From Leucaena leucocephala (lineage: Eukaryota > Streptophyta > Magnoliopsida > Fabales > Fabaceae), in contig CM073560.1 in assembly GCA_037074615.1 (NCBI GenBank), positions 8,377,501 through 8,441,500 of the forward strand: 64,000 bases of DNA, in the 5' to 3' direction. The notes under the pieces are model-generated. The model was not told the origin of the DNA. It saw only the letters and a list, made by a program, of their open reading frames with translations, and did no database searches. Position numbers and translations under genes: made by a program. This document shows positions 23,108 through 36,064 of this stretch, piece by piece. How positions within the stretch are numbered: the stretch's first letter is position 1; every line of letters starts with the position of its first letter.

Positions 23108-26100
23108 TGAAACATCCTTACTTTCGTATGTTTTAGGGACCATTTAGTAGCATTTAGAACCACTTTCAAGGTCATTGAAGTCCAATTTCTCAATCTGGAG
23201 TTTTACTCTTATCGAGTACTGTTTATTATGCAAATTCTAGATGAGTGACCTAACTTCGAAAAATCATAACTAATTCTATAAAAATCGAAATGGAGTGGTT
23301 CCAATTGCTACTTGAAGATAACTCAATTATATTTCAGGAAAAAATCACTTGTTGACCATGAATTGACCAAGTCAACGTTTCAACTTTACTGTTCATCCAA
23401 CGTTTTTTTCCCTGAATCCAGCATTCTGGTCCCAAATTTGATAATTTATATCTTCATGTGTAGACATCCAAATGAGACATTTTATATATCAAATTGAATC
23501 TTGGTATGTCTACTATTTACCATAAAAATTTCATACATTTATTCATCCATTTACTATTTTTAATTATTTATCAAACATCATCATGTCACCACGTATTACT
23601 GTTCACAGTGGCAATTTCCAGCACTCAACTTTGCAAACATATGCATACATCCATCACATATCAGTCAAACATGCCAAAAAATACTCATTATTAATTAATA
23701 AGTTGTTTTACATCTGGGTATGTACAAAATTCTCATACTTCTATTACATCATTTTTTGCCTGAAATTCGGCAGCATAACCGCTACGCTTCGTCTTCAGAA
23801 AGTAACTGATCTTGTATCGATTCGGTAATTCCCATGAGAAATACCATTCTATGTAAGTACCCAGGAAAGACTGGATGGACCGGCTAGGTCCACTCACTTC
23901 TAGCCTCCTTAGACAGTATCTACGTACACAGTACGTATCAGCTGCTCTCTTTATCTTGTCATAATTTCGGCAGCATAACGGCGTCTCTTAAAATTCACAA
24001 AATTCACTTTGACATAACCTCCCCTATAATGGTTTACTTATTGGGATGAGATTCGGGGGAATTTCAGTAGAAACAATCATAACAATATATGTAATGCAGA
24101 GTGACAGTGCTTGCTTGTGATTGTGTGCAGATAAGTATGCCGCATGCTTCCATGCTTAATAACATATGATCATAGCATTATAGCAGAGCTTCAGACATAA
24201 CATATAAGACAACAATCAAACCAAACAATAGCACAACAAATCACAAAGCCATTATATGAAAGCTAGGATTAGTTACTACCTCAAAGGCTTAGCAGAACTC
24301 TACTATCTCTATTCTGCTTCCAGCTCTGCCAGAACTTCCTTTCTTTCTTTCTTCCTCTCACTTTCTCTCTCAAGAACTTCCTTCTCTCTCTTATTCTTGC
24401 TTGGGTCGTGCATAATGAAGGCAAGGGGGGTATTTATAGTTTTGGTCAATGGCATTTTCGTAATTTTGAAGCCATCTGATCCTGTGGTCCTGGTTTTTCC
24501 GGAATTTCCTATTTTTCTTTATTCCTTTTACTGCATCATGCATGACATCATCTCAAGGCCACCTCATGGGACACCTCATCGCCACATTCTTCACATGTCA
24601 CAATTCCTGGACACCTCATCAGCTGACTTAGCAGTTCCAGTCCAATCCAGTACCGGTCCGGTCCGATTTCCCATAAACTGGACTCACCGGCTAAGATTAT
24701 GCCACATGTCCTTAACTTTTCTTCTCCCTCTAAGGTGACGCCATGTGGCATCTGGAAGGGACCTTTCACGCCTTCTATTGCTATCCAGATAAACCTAGGA
24801 CTTTATCTGATCACCTCCTCGGTTATCGTGCCGACCGAGTAACTTTACTTTATTGAAACAACATTAAAATAGTATTTTAATGCCACTTTTTCCCACATAC
24901 TTCATGGGCTACGTTTTTGGGCCTTAGAATATCATCTTGGGTCTCTGATCAAGCTCAAGTACTCTGATGGCTCGATTCCCAAGAAATAGTCCTTGGTAAA
25001 TTACCAAAATACCCCTGAGTGCCCTTTCTTGCGCTATCTTAGCCCTAAGGGTAAAATCATCATTTTACACCTTTCTGTACCCTGTCAGGGTATATACTGA
25101 CTCTAAGTAACTTTATCTATATGTGCCTTCGCTCCTGGGCCTGTCCAGAATGACCAAAATGCCCTCCATTCATCTATTATTATTTAGTACAACACAGGGG
25201 CATTTTCGTAATTTCACACTTTTCTGGGGTTCTGCTGGACACTGGCCCACCTATCAGTCCAAGGGTCTTACTGGGCCTTTGATGGCGCCATTATTGGGCC
25301 TTTCAGGGTCCATTACCTTCATGGCACGTATTATGAGGAATCCTCCCTTGTCCATGATTATTGAATATTTTATCTATTATTCACCGTTTATACACATATC
25401 CGGACACCGGCTCCTTCTGTCCGATACACTGGCCTGCGGTGTTCAGGCATCCCTGTGAGTCATATCAGTCATCTGACTGAGGTCATCCGAACTCATTCAG
25501 TCCCTTTTCAAATACCGATAAATCTCCCTATCGGATACCCGGAGGCCTCACACTCCCGTCTAGATTTTCTAATTTACGAATAACTTTTTCTACAGGCCTC
25601 CTATCGGTATTCTGTCTGTTTCCCGACATCCGCCCCATCAGGACGTATCATCCTGTATTTTCTCACTTAGATCTGAAATCTAGGATATCTGGTAGGAATT
25701 TTTATAACTTTTGGACTATCAGATCAATTCTGGCTATCTGGATGGAGTCTTGAAAAAAATTCCTGTATTAAGCCAGATTACCGAGCATCACTTGCTCTCT
25801 CTACCGGTGAAATCTGGGACTGAAATACTTTCGGGCAGTCCAAACCACTTCCGGCCTGACTTTCTTTAATTATACTTTAGCCCCAGGGAACTTTCTTCTT
25901 TTCAATTAAGTCCCTTTTTATTTAGCTAAAATTACACTTAAGGACCCCACCTTTTTGTCTACTTCTCTTTTTGGCCTTGCACTTTTTCATAATTGCATCT
26001 AAGTCCTTCCATTTCCTTTCTTTACTTTACTAGGTCTAGGGGCATTATTGTCTTTTCATATCTTACCAGAGTATTCTCTGACCCTGGTCAACTATCCAGA

Positions 26101-26744
26101 TACCCTTTCTTGACTGTCTAACCTTAGCCAAATGACCAAAATACCCTTTACTCATTCTTCAGTTATTCCATAATATAAGGGCATTTTCGTCATTTTGCAC
26201 ATTTTTCCCGGACAACGGCCCCTCTTACCACTGAACTGATATCATAGGCCTGGGCCTTCCCTGGTGTCACTATGGGCCTTAGAAAACACTGTATGGCCAC
26301 TGGACATAGTCTGATCATCTCTATTCGGACTGCTCTTCCTTTACCAATTATAACTGTAAATTCCCATCTTCAAGAATTTTTACAGAAAAATCGGGACCTC
26401 AAATTAAAATTCTTTGTTGCGTCATTCAACCCGGAATCCTTTTCTCTATCTCCTGCTATTTTCAGATATTTTATCCGGACAGGGCTATTTTTGCCTGAAA
26501 GTACGCTCCTGCGCACACTTTTCAAAAATGACCATCTTACCCTTGGTCACATTTCTAATTCTTTCATACACATAGAGACCTCGTATGCACATTTCACAGT
26601 TCAGTGAAATGATCAGCATAATTTTCTCTATTTTCTGGCAAAATATGGTACTCATCGACTACCAGCCCGATCTTTCCCATAATTACGATTATGCCTTTGA
26701 ATTCTCTTTCTGGCATCTCTAGGCCTAAAAATTGGGGTGTTACA
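23108..26744 (-). repeat. 3' LTR of element 2
   Basis: 3637 bp, minus-strand TGTAACACCCC... at 26744 to ...GGATGTTTCA at 23108. TATA at 24431-24438; hairpin at 24047-24066 with one mispair. A 160-codon open frame at 24256-24738 on the plus strand is antisense to the leader and promoter and is not considered a gene. Confidence 0.88.
24431..24438 (-). promoter_or_regulatory. LTR TATA box, element 2
   Basis: Minus-strand TATAAATACCCCCC followed in sense by CT/GA-rich leader sequence. Confidence 0.7.
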
Positions 26745-27867
26745 TTTCTACCCCCCTTAAAATAAATTTTGTCCTCAAAATTTACTTAGTACCTTAATCA
26801 ACTATCCTGGATATAGCTCCTCTGTATATCCTTTCCTGGTTTATGACTAAGGCTTGGAGCATTCATCCTCTTATACTTATGGACAACTCTTTACACTTGT
26901 GAGTAGTGTACATTTCTTTCATATCTTATCCCGCATAATTCTGATGTAATTCTGGGGTCTACATCACTCCCTTACACTTTGCAAATCTCTCAGGAGAAAT
27001 ATTGTTCTTCTAACTTTCTTTCTCCTGATATGAGATCATAACCCAGATAACTTCTCGGACTTTTCTTAACTGTTCTCATAACTTCATGCATCTATGCCAA
27101 ACCTTTGTGGCATTTTTTTCTTATCCCTTCTTAGGGCTTATCTATTGTTAGGCTACTCTTGCCTTAGCACTTTTCGTGCCACTGGGTTAAGGCTAGATTA
27201 CTCTTTGTACAACTTTAGGCCCTAGCAATCTCTTTCTTATAGAACTACGTTCTATCCTTGCTTTGCCTTAGACCCTCTTCTCTAGGTCTCTCTGGCCTTT
27301 TATTACCACTTCCTTTAGATCAGAAAAGAACTTTTCATTATCCACATCATCATCTAGGCATATAGTTCCTTACAGCTCAGTCGCCCCTACAGCTATGGTT
27401 CTTTTTAACCATTCTTAGGGTCGACCTCAGGGAATATTGGAGACTCTGTCTGGGGTAAGAGCAAATACCTTTCCTAGGGATGTCAGCATTCTTAGGGCAA
27501 CCTCTTGCAAAGTGGCCTTTCTTACCACAACTGCTTTGCCCTGCTTGACACTCTCATGTGCCATGGCTCTTTCTACCATATTGACATCTCTGCTTTCCAA
27601 CCCGATTATTACTTTGATCAGTCCCCTGTCTGAACTACTGCCTCTTTCTCTTGCTATTGGCTTCACACCTTGAGCTACCTCCCAGAATGCTCTTAGCCAA
27701 TGCTTTTCTATTCTCTGTACATAGGGAATTCTCTTTTCTGCTTCTCAGGCATACTTCTACAAAACTTTGAATATCAGTACTCAGATTCGCACTTGGACTC
27801 CGTCTTCGTTAAGGAAAAACTAAGTTCAGTCTGTATACTAGAGGCTACCTGAGGAAAATCATTATAA
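26745..27867 (-). other. Internal remnant of element 2
   Basis: Begins (plus-strand left) with the polypurine tract AAGGGGGGTAGAAA on the minus strand at 26745-26758. The rest is non-coding and resembles the hairpin-rich region of element 1, including the GGACAACTC...TGTGAGTAGTG motif near 26880-26910 and ATGCC...TGGCAT near 27093-27115. It ends at the deletion join into the truncated 5' LTR. Two small overlapping frames at 27427-27673 show no recognisable domain. Confidence 0.65.
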
Positions 27868-28492
27868 AACCTTAGCCAAATGACCAAAATACCCTTTACT
27901 CATTCTTCAGTTATTCCATAACATAAGGGCATTTTCGTTATTTTGCACATTTTTCCCGGACACCGGCCCCTCTTACCACTTAACTGATATTATGGGCCTG
28001 GGCCTTCCCTGGTGTCACTATGGGCCTTAGAAAACACTGTATGGCCACTGGCCATAGTCTGATCATCTCTATTCGGACTGCTCTTCCTTTACCGATTATA
28101 ACTGTAAATTCCCATCTTCGAGAATTTTTACAGAAAAATCGGGACCTAAAATCAAAATTATGTGTTACGTCATTCAACACGGAATCCTTTTCTCTATCTC
28201 CCAGTATTTTCGGATATTTTATCCGGACTGGGCTATTTTTGCCTGAAAGTACGCTCCCGCGTACACTTTTCAAAAACGACCATTTTACCCTTAGTCACAT
28301 TTCTAATTCTTTCATACACATAAAGACCTCATATGCACATTTCACAGTTTAGTGAAATGATCAGCATAATTTTCTCTATTTTCTGGCAAAATATGGTACT
28401 CATCGGCTACCAGCCCAATCTTTCCCATAATTACGATTATGCCCTTGAATTCTCTTTCTGGCATCTCTAGGCCTAAAAATTGGGGTGTTACA
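27868..28492 (-). repeat. Truncated 5' LTR of element 2
   Basis: Matches 26122-26744 of the 3' LTR from AACCTTAGCC onward, with a few base changes, and ends with the complement of TGTAACACCCC. The tail, leader and promoter are missing. Confidence 0.85.
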
Positions 28493-31400
28493 TGAAACAT
28501 CCTCCCTTAGACTCCTCAGAGTACACTTGCGGAAGCAACATTAGCTTGATTATATCTTAACTTAAGCCCAGAAATTCAAAATTTTACTCTTAAGTTCCTT
28601 ATTCTAGACCTTTAATTTGAAAATTAATTTATCTCGTTCTACACATCCAAATAAGGCTTATTACCTATCCACGGAATGCCCCAGATGTGTACTACTGGCT
28701 CACCAAATTTCATAGCCAAACTCCTCCGTTTACTAGGTCAAACTGAGGTCAGAACACTGCTACCTCAAGACCTGCGAATTTCTCCCTTAATTCCCCATTC
28801 ACAAATTGAACATGCCAAACAACATTTATTATTAAATAATAAAATTTTATACAACAAGGCATACAGCAAATTACCATATTTCTATTACATCTTTTCCTGC
28901 CTAAAATCCGGCAGCATAACTGCTACAATTCTTCTTTAGAAAGTAACCGATGTTGTACCGATTTGGTAATTCCCTCATGAGAACTACCATTCTACGTAGT
29001 ACCCAGGAAAGACTGGATGAACCTGCTGGGTCCACTCACTTCCAGCCTCCTTAGACAGCACTACGTACACAGTACGTATCAGTTTCTTTCCCTGTTCCTG
29101 CTTCCTTGCCGGAATTTCGGCAGCATAACGGCGTCTCTTAAGATTTCCAAATTTTATTTTGACAGAACCTCCCCTGTAATGTTATATTTGGGAATGAGAT
29201 TCGGGGGAATCTCAGTAGTAATAATCATAACAATATATGTAATGCAGAGTGACGGTGCTTGCTTGTGATTGTGTATAGATAAGTATGTTGCGTGCTTCCA
29301 TATTCAATAACATATGATCATAGCATTGTAATAGAGCTTCAAGCATAACATATAAGACAACAATCCAACCAAACAATAGCACAACAAATCACAAAGACAT
29401 TACATAAGAGCTAGGATTAGTTACTACCTCAAAATCAGAACTCCAGAACTTCTATACTGCTTCCAACTCCACCAGAACTTCCTTTCTTTCTTTCTTTCTC
29501 CTTCTCTCTCTTCTTTCTCCCTCTTTTCTTGCCAAAAACGTGGGATGCATAAAATGGGAGTGGAAGGGGGTATTTATAGCTTTAATGGATGGCATTTCTG
29601 TAATTTTGAAGCCATCTGAACATGTGGTCCTGGTTTTTCCTGGATTTTCCTATTTTTCTTTATTCCTTTTTACTGCATCATGCATGACATCATCCAGGAC
29701 ACCTCATCGGGACACCTCATCGCCACATTCTTCACATGTCACAATTCCTGGACACCTCATCAGCTGACTCAACAGTTCAGTCCAATCTAGTACCGGTCCA
29801 GAGTCTTGCACCGTAATACGTGTCCTCAACTTTTCTTCTGCCTCTAAGATGACGCCATGTGGATCCTGGAAGGGACCTTTCACGCCTTCCAATGCTATCC
29901 AGATAAGTACTGGACTTTATCTGATCACCTCCTCGGTTATCGTGCCGACCGAGTAACTTTACTTTATTGAAACAGCATTAAAATAGTATTTTAATGCCAC
30001 TTTTTCTCACATATCACTGGGCCTACGTTTTTGGGCCTGGGAATATCATCTTGGGTCTCTGATCCAGCCCAAGTACTCTGATGGCTCGATTCCCAAGAAA
30101 CATCCCTTGGCAAATTACCAAAATACCCCTGGGTGCCCTTTCTTGCACTATTTTAACCCTAAGGGTAAAATCGTCATTTCACACCCTTCTGTACTCTGTC
30201 AGGGCATATACTGACTCTAAGTAACTTTATATGTGTGTGCCTTGGCCCCTGGGCCTGTCCAGAAAAACCAAAATACCCTCATACATCTACTACCCCTTTA
30301 GTATAACACAGGGGCATTTTCGTAATTTCGTACTTTTCCGGGGTTCTGCCGGACACTGGCCCACCTATCAGTCCAAGGGTCTTACTGGACCTTGTTGGCG
30401 CCATTATTGGGCCTCTCATGGTCCATTACCTTCATGGCACGCATTACGAGGAATCTTCCCCCATTAATAATTATTGAATATTTTATCTATTATTCACCGT
30501 TTATACACATATCCGGACACCGGCTCCTTCTGTCCGATACACTGGCCTGCGGTGTTCAGCCATCCCTATGAGTCATATCAGTCATCTGACCGAGGTTATC
30601 TGAACTCATTCAGTCCCTTTTCAAATACCGATAAATTTCCCTATCGTATACCCGGAGGCCTCACACTCCCGTCTGGATTTTCTAATTTGCGAATAACTTT
30701 TTCTACAGGCCTCCTATCGGTATTCTGTCAGTTTCCTGACATCCGCCCCATAAAGACGCATCATCCTGTATTTTCTCACCTAGATCCGAAATCTAGGATA
30801 TTCGGTATGAATTTTTATAACTTTTGGACGATCAGTCCATTTCTGGCTATCTGTAGTCTTCAAAAATTCCTGTATTAAGCCAGATTACCGAGCGTCCCTT
30901 GCTCTCTCTACCGGTGAAATCTAGGACTGAAATGCCGTCGGACAGTCCAAACCACTTCCGGCCTGACTTTCTTTAATTACACTTTAGCCCCAAGAAACTT
31001 TTCTTCTTTTCATTTAAGTCCCTTATTATTTGGCTAAAATTACACTTAAGGACCCCACCTTTTTGTCCTTAAACTTTCCATAATTCTTTCATACTCATAG
31101 AGACCTCGTATGCACATTTCACAGTTCAGTGAAATTATCAGCATAATTTTCTCTATTTTCTGGCAAAATATGGTACTCATCGGCTACCAGCCCGATCTTT
31201 CCCACAATTACGATTTTGCCCCTACATTCTCTTTCTAGCCTCATTACTCATCTTCTTATCCTTCATCTTAAGTTCTAGAAATTCTCTTTCAATAACTCAT
31301 CCCCTAAACTCTTCGGGAGTCAACGTTAATTGAAAAGCTCGACAACCCGCCCATATCAAGTTATCTTACACAGGAGCCAGCCCATATCAAGCTTCCTGCA

Positions 31401-31653
31401 GAATTCCTAGGCTTAAGACTTAGGATATTCCTCACATTCCTCATTTTGAACCTAGGCGAACTGTCTCGATTCTGTAGGTTAAAGACTTAACTCATCTTTA
31501 CATCCTGAAGGACTTAGCTCATCCCTCGAATCCTACAAAATACAGGTAAGTGATCCGCCCATATCAGATTACTACCCTGGGACTACAGTTTTAGCAGCCT
31601 GCCCATATCAGACTACTTCCCAGTTCTCCTATACCAAAAATCGGGATGTTACA
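28493..31653 (-). repeat. 3' LTR of element 3
   Basis: 3161 bp, alpha-type tail, TATA at 29571-29578, hairpin at 29195-29214. Sense start is TGTAACATCCCG at 31653. The U3 contains a run of short CGCCCATATCA-type repeats (31340-31620). Confidence 0.9.
29571..29578 (-). promoter_or_regulatory. LTR TATA box, element 3 3' LTR
   Basis: Minus-strand TATAAATACCCCC with the usual downstream purine-rich leader. Confidence 0.7.
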
Positions 31654-32889
31654 ATTCTCCTCCCCTTTTAAAAATTTCGTCCTCGAAATTTTAAGGGATA
31701 CCTCATCTTTCCTGAAGAGAACTTCTTACTGACCTATACAGCTATGTGATTCTTATAACGCAGTCATATCTATAACCAGTAAGATCATCCCTCTCTGTCT
31801 TATTCGCACTCCAGTGATGGTCTAGAGGAGCAACAGCTTGGTCCCAGACCTTCCACATGGATTCTTAGCAACTAACATCTCTCATTATAGTTGCTTACAG
31901 CTATCCATGTCCTAACCCCTCATACAGCAACCTCATCACTGAGCTAAGACAGATTTATTATCTTACTAATTATTTCTCATAACCCGTTATAATGACCACA
32001 TTCTCTAGATCAGAAAAGAACTCTTTGTCCACATTATCATCTAGGCATATAGTTCCTTACAGCTCAGTCGCCCTTACAGCTATGGTTCCTCTTAACCATT
32101 CTTAGGGTCGACCTCAGGGAAATTTGGAGACTCTGTCTGTGGTAGCAAACACCTTTCCTAGGATGTCAGCATTCGTTGGCAACTCTCGCCAAGTGGCCTT
32201 TCTCTCACCACTGCATTGCCCTGCTCGACACTCCTATGTGCCATGGCTCACCACTTTTACATCTCTGCTCTCCAACCTGATCTTCTCCTTGATCAGTCCC
32301 CTGCCTAAACTATTGCCTCTTTCTCTTGCTATTGGCTTCACAACTTGAGCTACCTCCCAGAGTGCTCTTAGCCAATGCTTCTCTACCTCTTTCTCTTGAT
32401 CCTAGCGAACTTCAATCGCATAGATCTCATTCATCATCTCTTACTATCATTTCTATCCTCTAGGGTACTCTACCCTAGGTCTATCACTTCTCTGTGATGG
32501 AATCCCTCTGCTTAGGGAACATTAGCCCATCACATCTCTAGCCTTAGACCATGTCCTAGGATCATTCCTAGACAAATCTCATTCTAGCTATCTCATTATA
32601 GCTCATCAATCTTTTATCATCTATTTATCTGCTTATGCTTATGGACAACTTACTGGACTTGTGAGTAGTGTCCATTTCTTTCATATCTTACCCCATCTTG
32701 ACGTAATTTCGGGGTCTACCTTATCTCACTTTCTCATTTAAGAGCTTTACCTCCACTGGGCTTTTCTAAACCTCTATGTACTCTAGGGAAATAACCTTTC
32801 TACATCAGAGCATCACTAAGCCAGAACCTTCTGTTCTGTGCGAGAATCCTGTCTGGTTTATGCCAGAATCTATTGCTCTGATACCAAAA
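31654..32889 (-). other. Internal region of element 3 (non-coding)
   Basis: Contains in plus order the polypurine tract (31654-31673, minus-strand AAAAGGGGAGGAGAAT), hairpin-rich sequence, PBS-adjacent repeats (about 32818-32870) and the PBS. A perfect 8-bp stem CTAGGGTA-CTC-TACCCTAG is at 32460-32478 and recurs at 52783-52801. No gag or pol reading frame is present; a 74-codon frame at 32124 is a decayed copy of that at 27437. Confidence 0.75.
32875..32886 (-). promoter_or_regulatory. Primer-binding site of element 3
   Basis: Minus-strand TGGTATCAGAGC, a perfect initiator Met tRNA match, three bases after the 5' LTR. Confidence 0.88.
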
Positions 32890-35800
32890 TGAAACATCCT
32901 CCCTTAGACTCCTCAGAGTACACTTGCGGAAGCAACATTAGCTTGATTATATCTTAACTTAAGCCCAGAAATTCAAAATTTTACTCTTAAGTTCCTTATT
33001 CTGGACCTTTAATTTGAAAATTAATTTATCTCGTTCTACACATCCAAATAAGGCTTATTACCTATCCACGGAATGCCCCAGATGTGTACTACTGGCTCAC
33101 CAAATTTCATAGCCAAACTCCTCCGTTTACTAGGTCAAACTGAGGTCAGAACACTGCTACCTCAAGACCTGCGAATTTCTCCCTTAATTCCCCATTCACA
33201 AATTGAACATGCCAAACAACATTTATTATTAAATAATAAAATGTCATACAACAAGGCATACAGCAAATTACCATATTTCTATTACATCTTTTCCTGCCTA
33301 AAATCCGGCAGCATAACTGCTACAATTCTTCTTTAGAAAGTAACCGATGTTGTACCGATTCGGTAATTCCCTCATGAGAACTACCATTCTACGTAGTACC
33401 CAGGAAAGACTGGATGAACCTGCTGGGTCCACTCACTTCCAGCCTCCTTAGACAGCACTACGTACACAGTACGTATCAGTTCCTTTCCCTGTTCCTGCTT
33501 CCTTGCCGGAATTTCGGCAGCATAACGGCGTCTCTTAAGATTTTCAAATTTTATTTTGACAGAACCTCCCCTGTAATGTTATATTTGGGAATGAGATTCA
33601 GGGGAATCTCAGTAGTAATAATCATAACAATATATGTAATGCAGAGTGACGGTGCTTGCTTGTGATTGTGTATAGATAAGTATGCTGCGTGCTTCCATAT
33701 TCAATAACATATGATCATAGCATTGTAATAGAGCTTCAAGCATAACATATAAGACAACAATCCAACCAAACAATAGCACAACAAATCACAAAGACATTAC
33801 ATAAGAGCTAGGATTAGTTACTACCTCAAAAGCAGAACTCCAGAACTTCTATACTGCTTCCAACTCCACCAGAACTTCCTTTCTTTCTTTCTTTCTTTCT
33901 CCTTCTCTCTCTTCTTTCTCCCTCTTTTCTTGCCAAAAACGTGGGATGCATAAAATGGGAGTGGAAGGGGGTATTTATAGCTTTAATGGATGGCATTTCT
34001 GTAATTTTGAAGCCATCTGAACATGTGGTCCTGGTTTTTCCTGGATTTTCCTATTTTTCTTTATTCCTTTTTACTGCATCATGCATGACATCATCCAGGA
34101 CACCTCATCGGGACACCTCATCGCCACATTCTTCACATGTCACAATTCCTGGACACCTCATCAGCTGACTCAACAGTTCAGTCCAATCCAGTACCGGTCC
34201 AGAGTCTTGCACCGTAATACGTGTCCTCAACTTTTCTTCTGCCTCTAAGATGACGCCATGTGGATCCTGGAAGGGACCTTTCACGCCTTCCAATGCTATC
34301 CAGATAAGTCCTGGACTTTATCTGATCACCTCCTCGGTTATCGTGCCGACCGAGTAACTTTACTTTATTGAAACAGCATTAAAATAGTATTTTAATGCCA
34401 CTTTTTCTCACATATCACTGGGCCTACGTTTTTGGGCCTGGGAATATCATCTTGGATCTCTGATCCAGCCCAAGTACTCTGATGGCTCGATTCCCAAGAA
34501 ACATCCCTTGGCAAATTACCAAAATACTCCTGGGTGCCCTTTCTTGCACTATTTTAACCCTAAGGGTAAAATCGTCATTTCACACCCTTCTGTACTCTGT
34601 CAGGGCATATACTGACTCTAAGTAACTTTATATGTGTGTGCCTTGGCCCCTGGGCCTGTCCAGAATGACCAAAATGCCCTCATACATCTACTACCCCTTT
34701 AGTACAACACAGGGGCATTTTCGTAATTTCGCACTTTTCCGGGGTTCTGCCGGACACTGGCCCACCTATCAGTCCAAGGGTCTTACTGGCCCTTTTTGGC
34801 GCCATTATTGGGCCTCTCAGGGTCCATTACCTTCATGGCACGTATTACGAGGAATCTTCCCCTGTTAATAATTATTGAATATTTTATCTATTATTCACCG
34901 TTTATACACATATCTGGACACTGGCTCCTTCTGTCCGATACACTGGCCTGCGGTGTTCAGGCATCCCTATGAGTCATATCAGTCATCTGACCGAGGTTAT
35001 CCGAACTCATTCAGTCCCTTTTTAAATACCGATAAATTTCCCTATCGGATACCCGGAGGCCTCACACTCCCGTCTGGATTTTCTAATTTGCGAATAACTT
35101 TTTCTACAGGCCTCCTATAGGTATTCTGTCAGTTTCCTGACATCCGCCCCATAAAGACGCATCATCCTGTATTTTCTCACCTAGATCTGAAATCTAGGAT
35201 ATTCGGTATGAATTTTTATAACTTTTGGACGATCAGTCCATTTCTGGCTATCTGGAGTCTTCAAAAATTCCTGTATTAAGCCAGATTACCGAGCGTCCCT
35301 TGCTCTCTCTACCGGTGAAATCTGGGACTGAAATGCCGTCGGACAGTCCAAACCACTTCCGGCCTGACTTTCTTTAATTACACTTTAGCCCCAAGAAACT
35401 TTTCTTCTTTTCATTTAAGTCCCTTATTATTTGGCTAAAATTACACTTAAGGACCCCACCTTTTTGTCCTTAAACTTTCCATAATTCTTTCATACTCATA
35501 GAGACCTCGTATGCACATTTCACAGTTCAGTGAAATTATCAGCATAATTTTCTCTATTTTCTGGCAAAATATGGTACTCATCGGCTACCAGCCCGATCTT
35601 TCCCATAATTACGATTTTGCCCCTACATTCTCTTTCTAGCCTCATTACTCATCTTCTTATCCTTCATCTTAAGTTCTAGAAATTCTCTTTCAATAACTCA
35701 TCCCCTAAACTCTTCGGGAGTCAACGTTAATTGAAAAGCTCGACAACCCGCCCATATCAGGTTATCTTACACAGGAGCCAGCCCATATCAAGCTTCCTGC

Positions 35801-36054
35801 AGAATTCCTAGGCTTAAGACTTAGGATATTCCTCACATTCCTCATTTTGAACCTAGGCGAACTGTCCCGATTCTGTAGGTTAAAGACTTAACTCATCTTT
35901 ACATCCTGAAGGACTTAGCTCATCCCTCGGATCCTACAAAATACAGGTAAGTGATCCGCCCATATCAGATTACTACCCTGGGACTACGGTTTTAGCAGCC
36001 TGCCCATATCAGACTACTTCCCAGTTCTCCTATACCAAAAATCGGGATGTTACA
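32890..36054 (-). repeat. 5' LTR of element 3
   Basis: 3165 bp and almost the same as 28493-31653. TATA at 33972-33979, hairpin stem at 33592-33611 with loop AGGG instead of GGGG on the plus strand. Confidence 0.9.
33972..33979 (-). promoter_or_regulatory. LTR TATA box, element 3 5' LTR
   Basis: Minus-strand TATAAATACCCCC. This is the copy that would start the full-length element 3 transcript. Confidence 0.72.
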
Positions 36055-36064
36055 TTACACTCAG

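Larger units (their letters stand above)
23108..28492 (-). mobile_element. Element 2, internally deleted gypsy element (TSD ctcag)
   Basis: The 3' LTR (26744-23108 in sense) is complete with a beta tail. It is preceded in sense by a polypurine tract (26745-26762) and about 1.1 kb of internal sequence. The 5' LTR keeps only its first 625 bases (28492-27868): the rest of that LTR, the PBS and gag were removed by one deletion joining near 27868. The target duplication is ctcag at 23103-23107 and at 36060-36064; the right copy lies beyond element 3, which inserted at the last bases of this element. Confidence 0.87.
28493..36054 (-). mobile_element. Element 3, short complete LTR element (TSD ttaca)
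   Basis: 7562 bp with two nearly identical LTRs (28493-31653, 32890-36054), a PBS, a polypurine tract and only 1236 bp between LTRs. Perfect duplications ttaca flank it (28488-28492, 36055-36059). The internal part codes for nothing, so it is a non-autonomous (LARD-like) element. LTR similarity suggests it is the youngest insertion here. It landed exactly in the last five bases of element 2's terminal LTR. Confidence 0.93.

Noticed and set aside
24256..24738. 160-codon open frame, longest complete ATG frame in the window
   Set aside because: It lies antisense to the leader, TATA box and U3 of an LTR, is broken in the equivalent part of other LTR copies, and has no recognisable domain.
32124..32348. 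Possible small gene, similar to a frame at 27437-27673
   Set aside because: Both are copies of the same non-coding internal region of related elements, with indels between them that change the frame.
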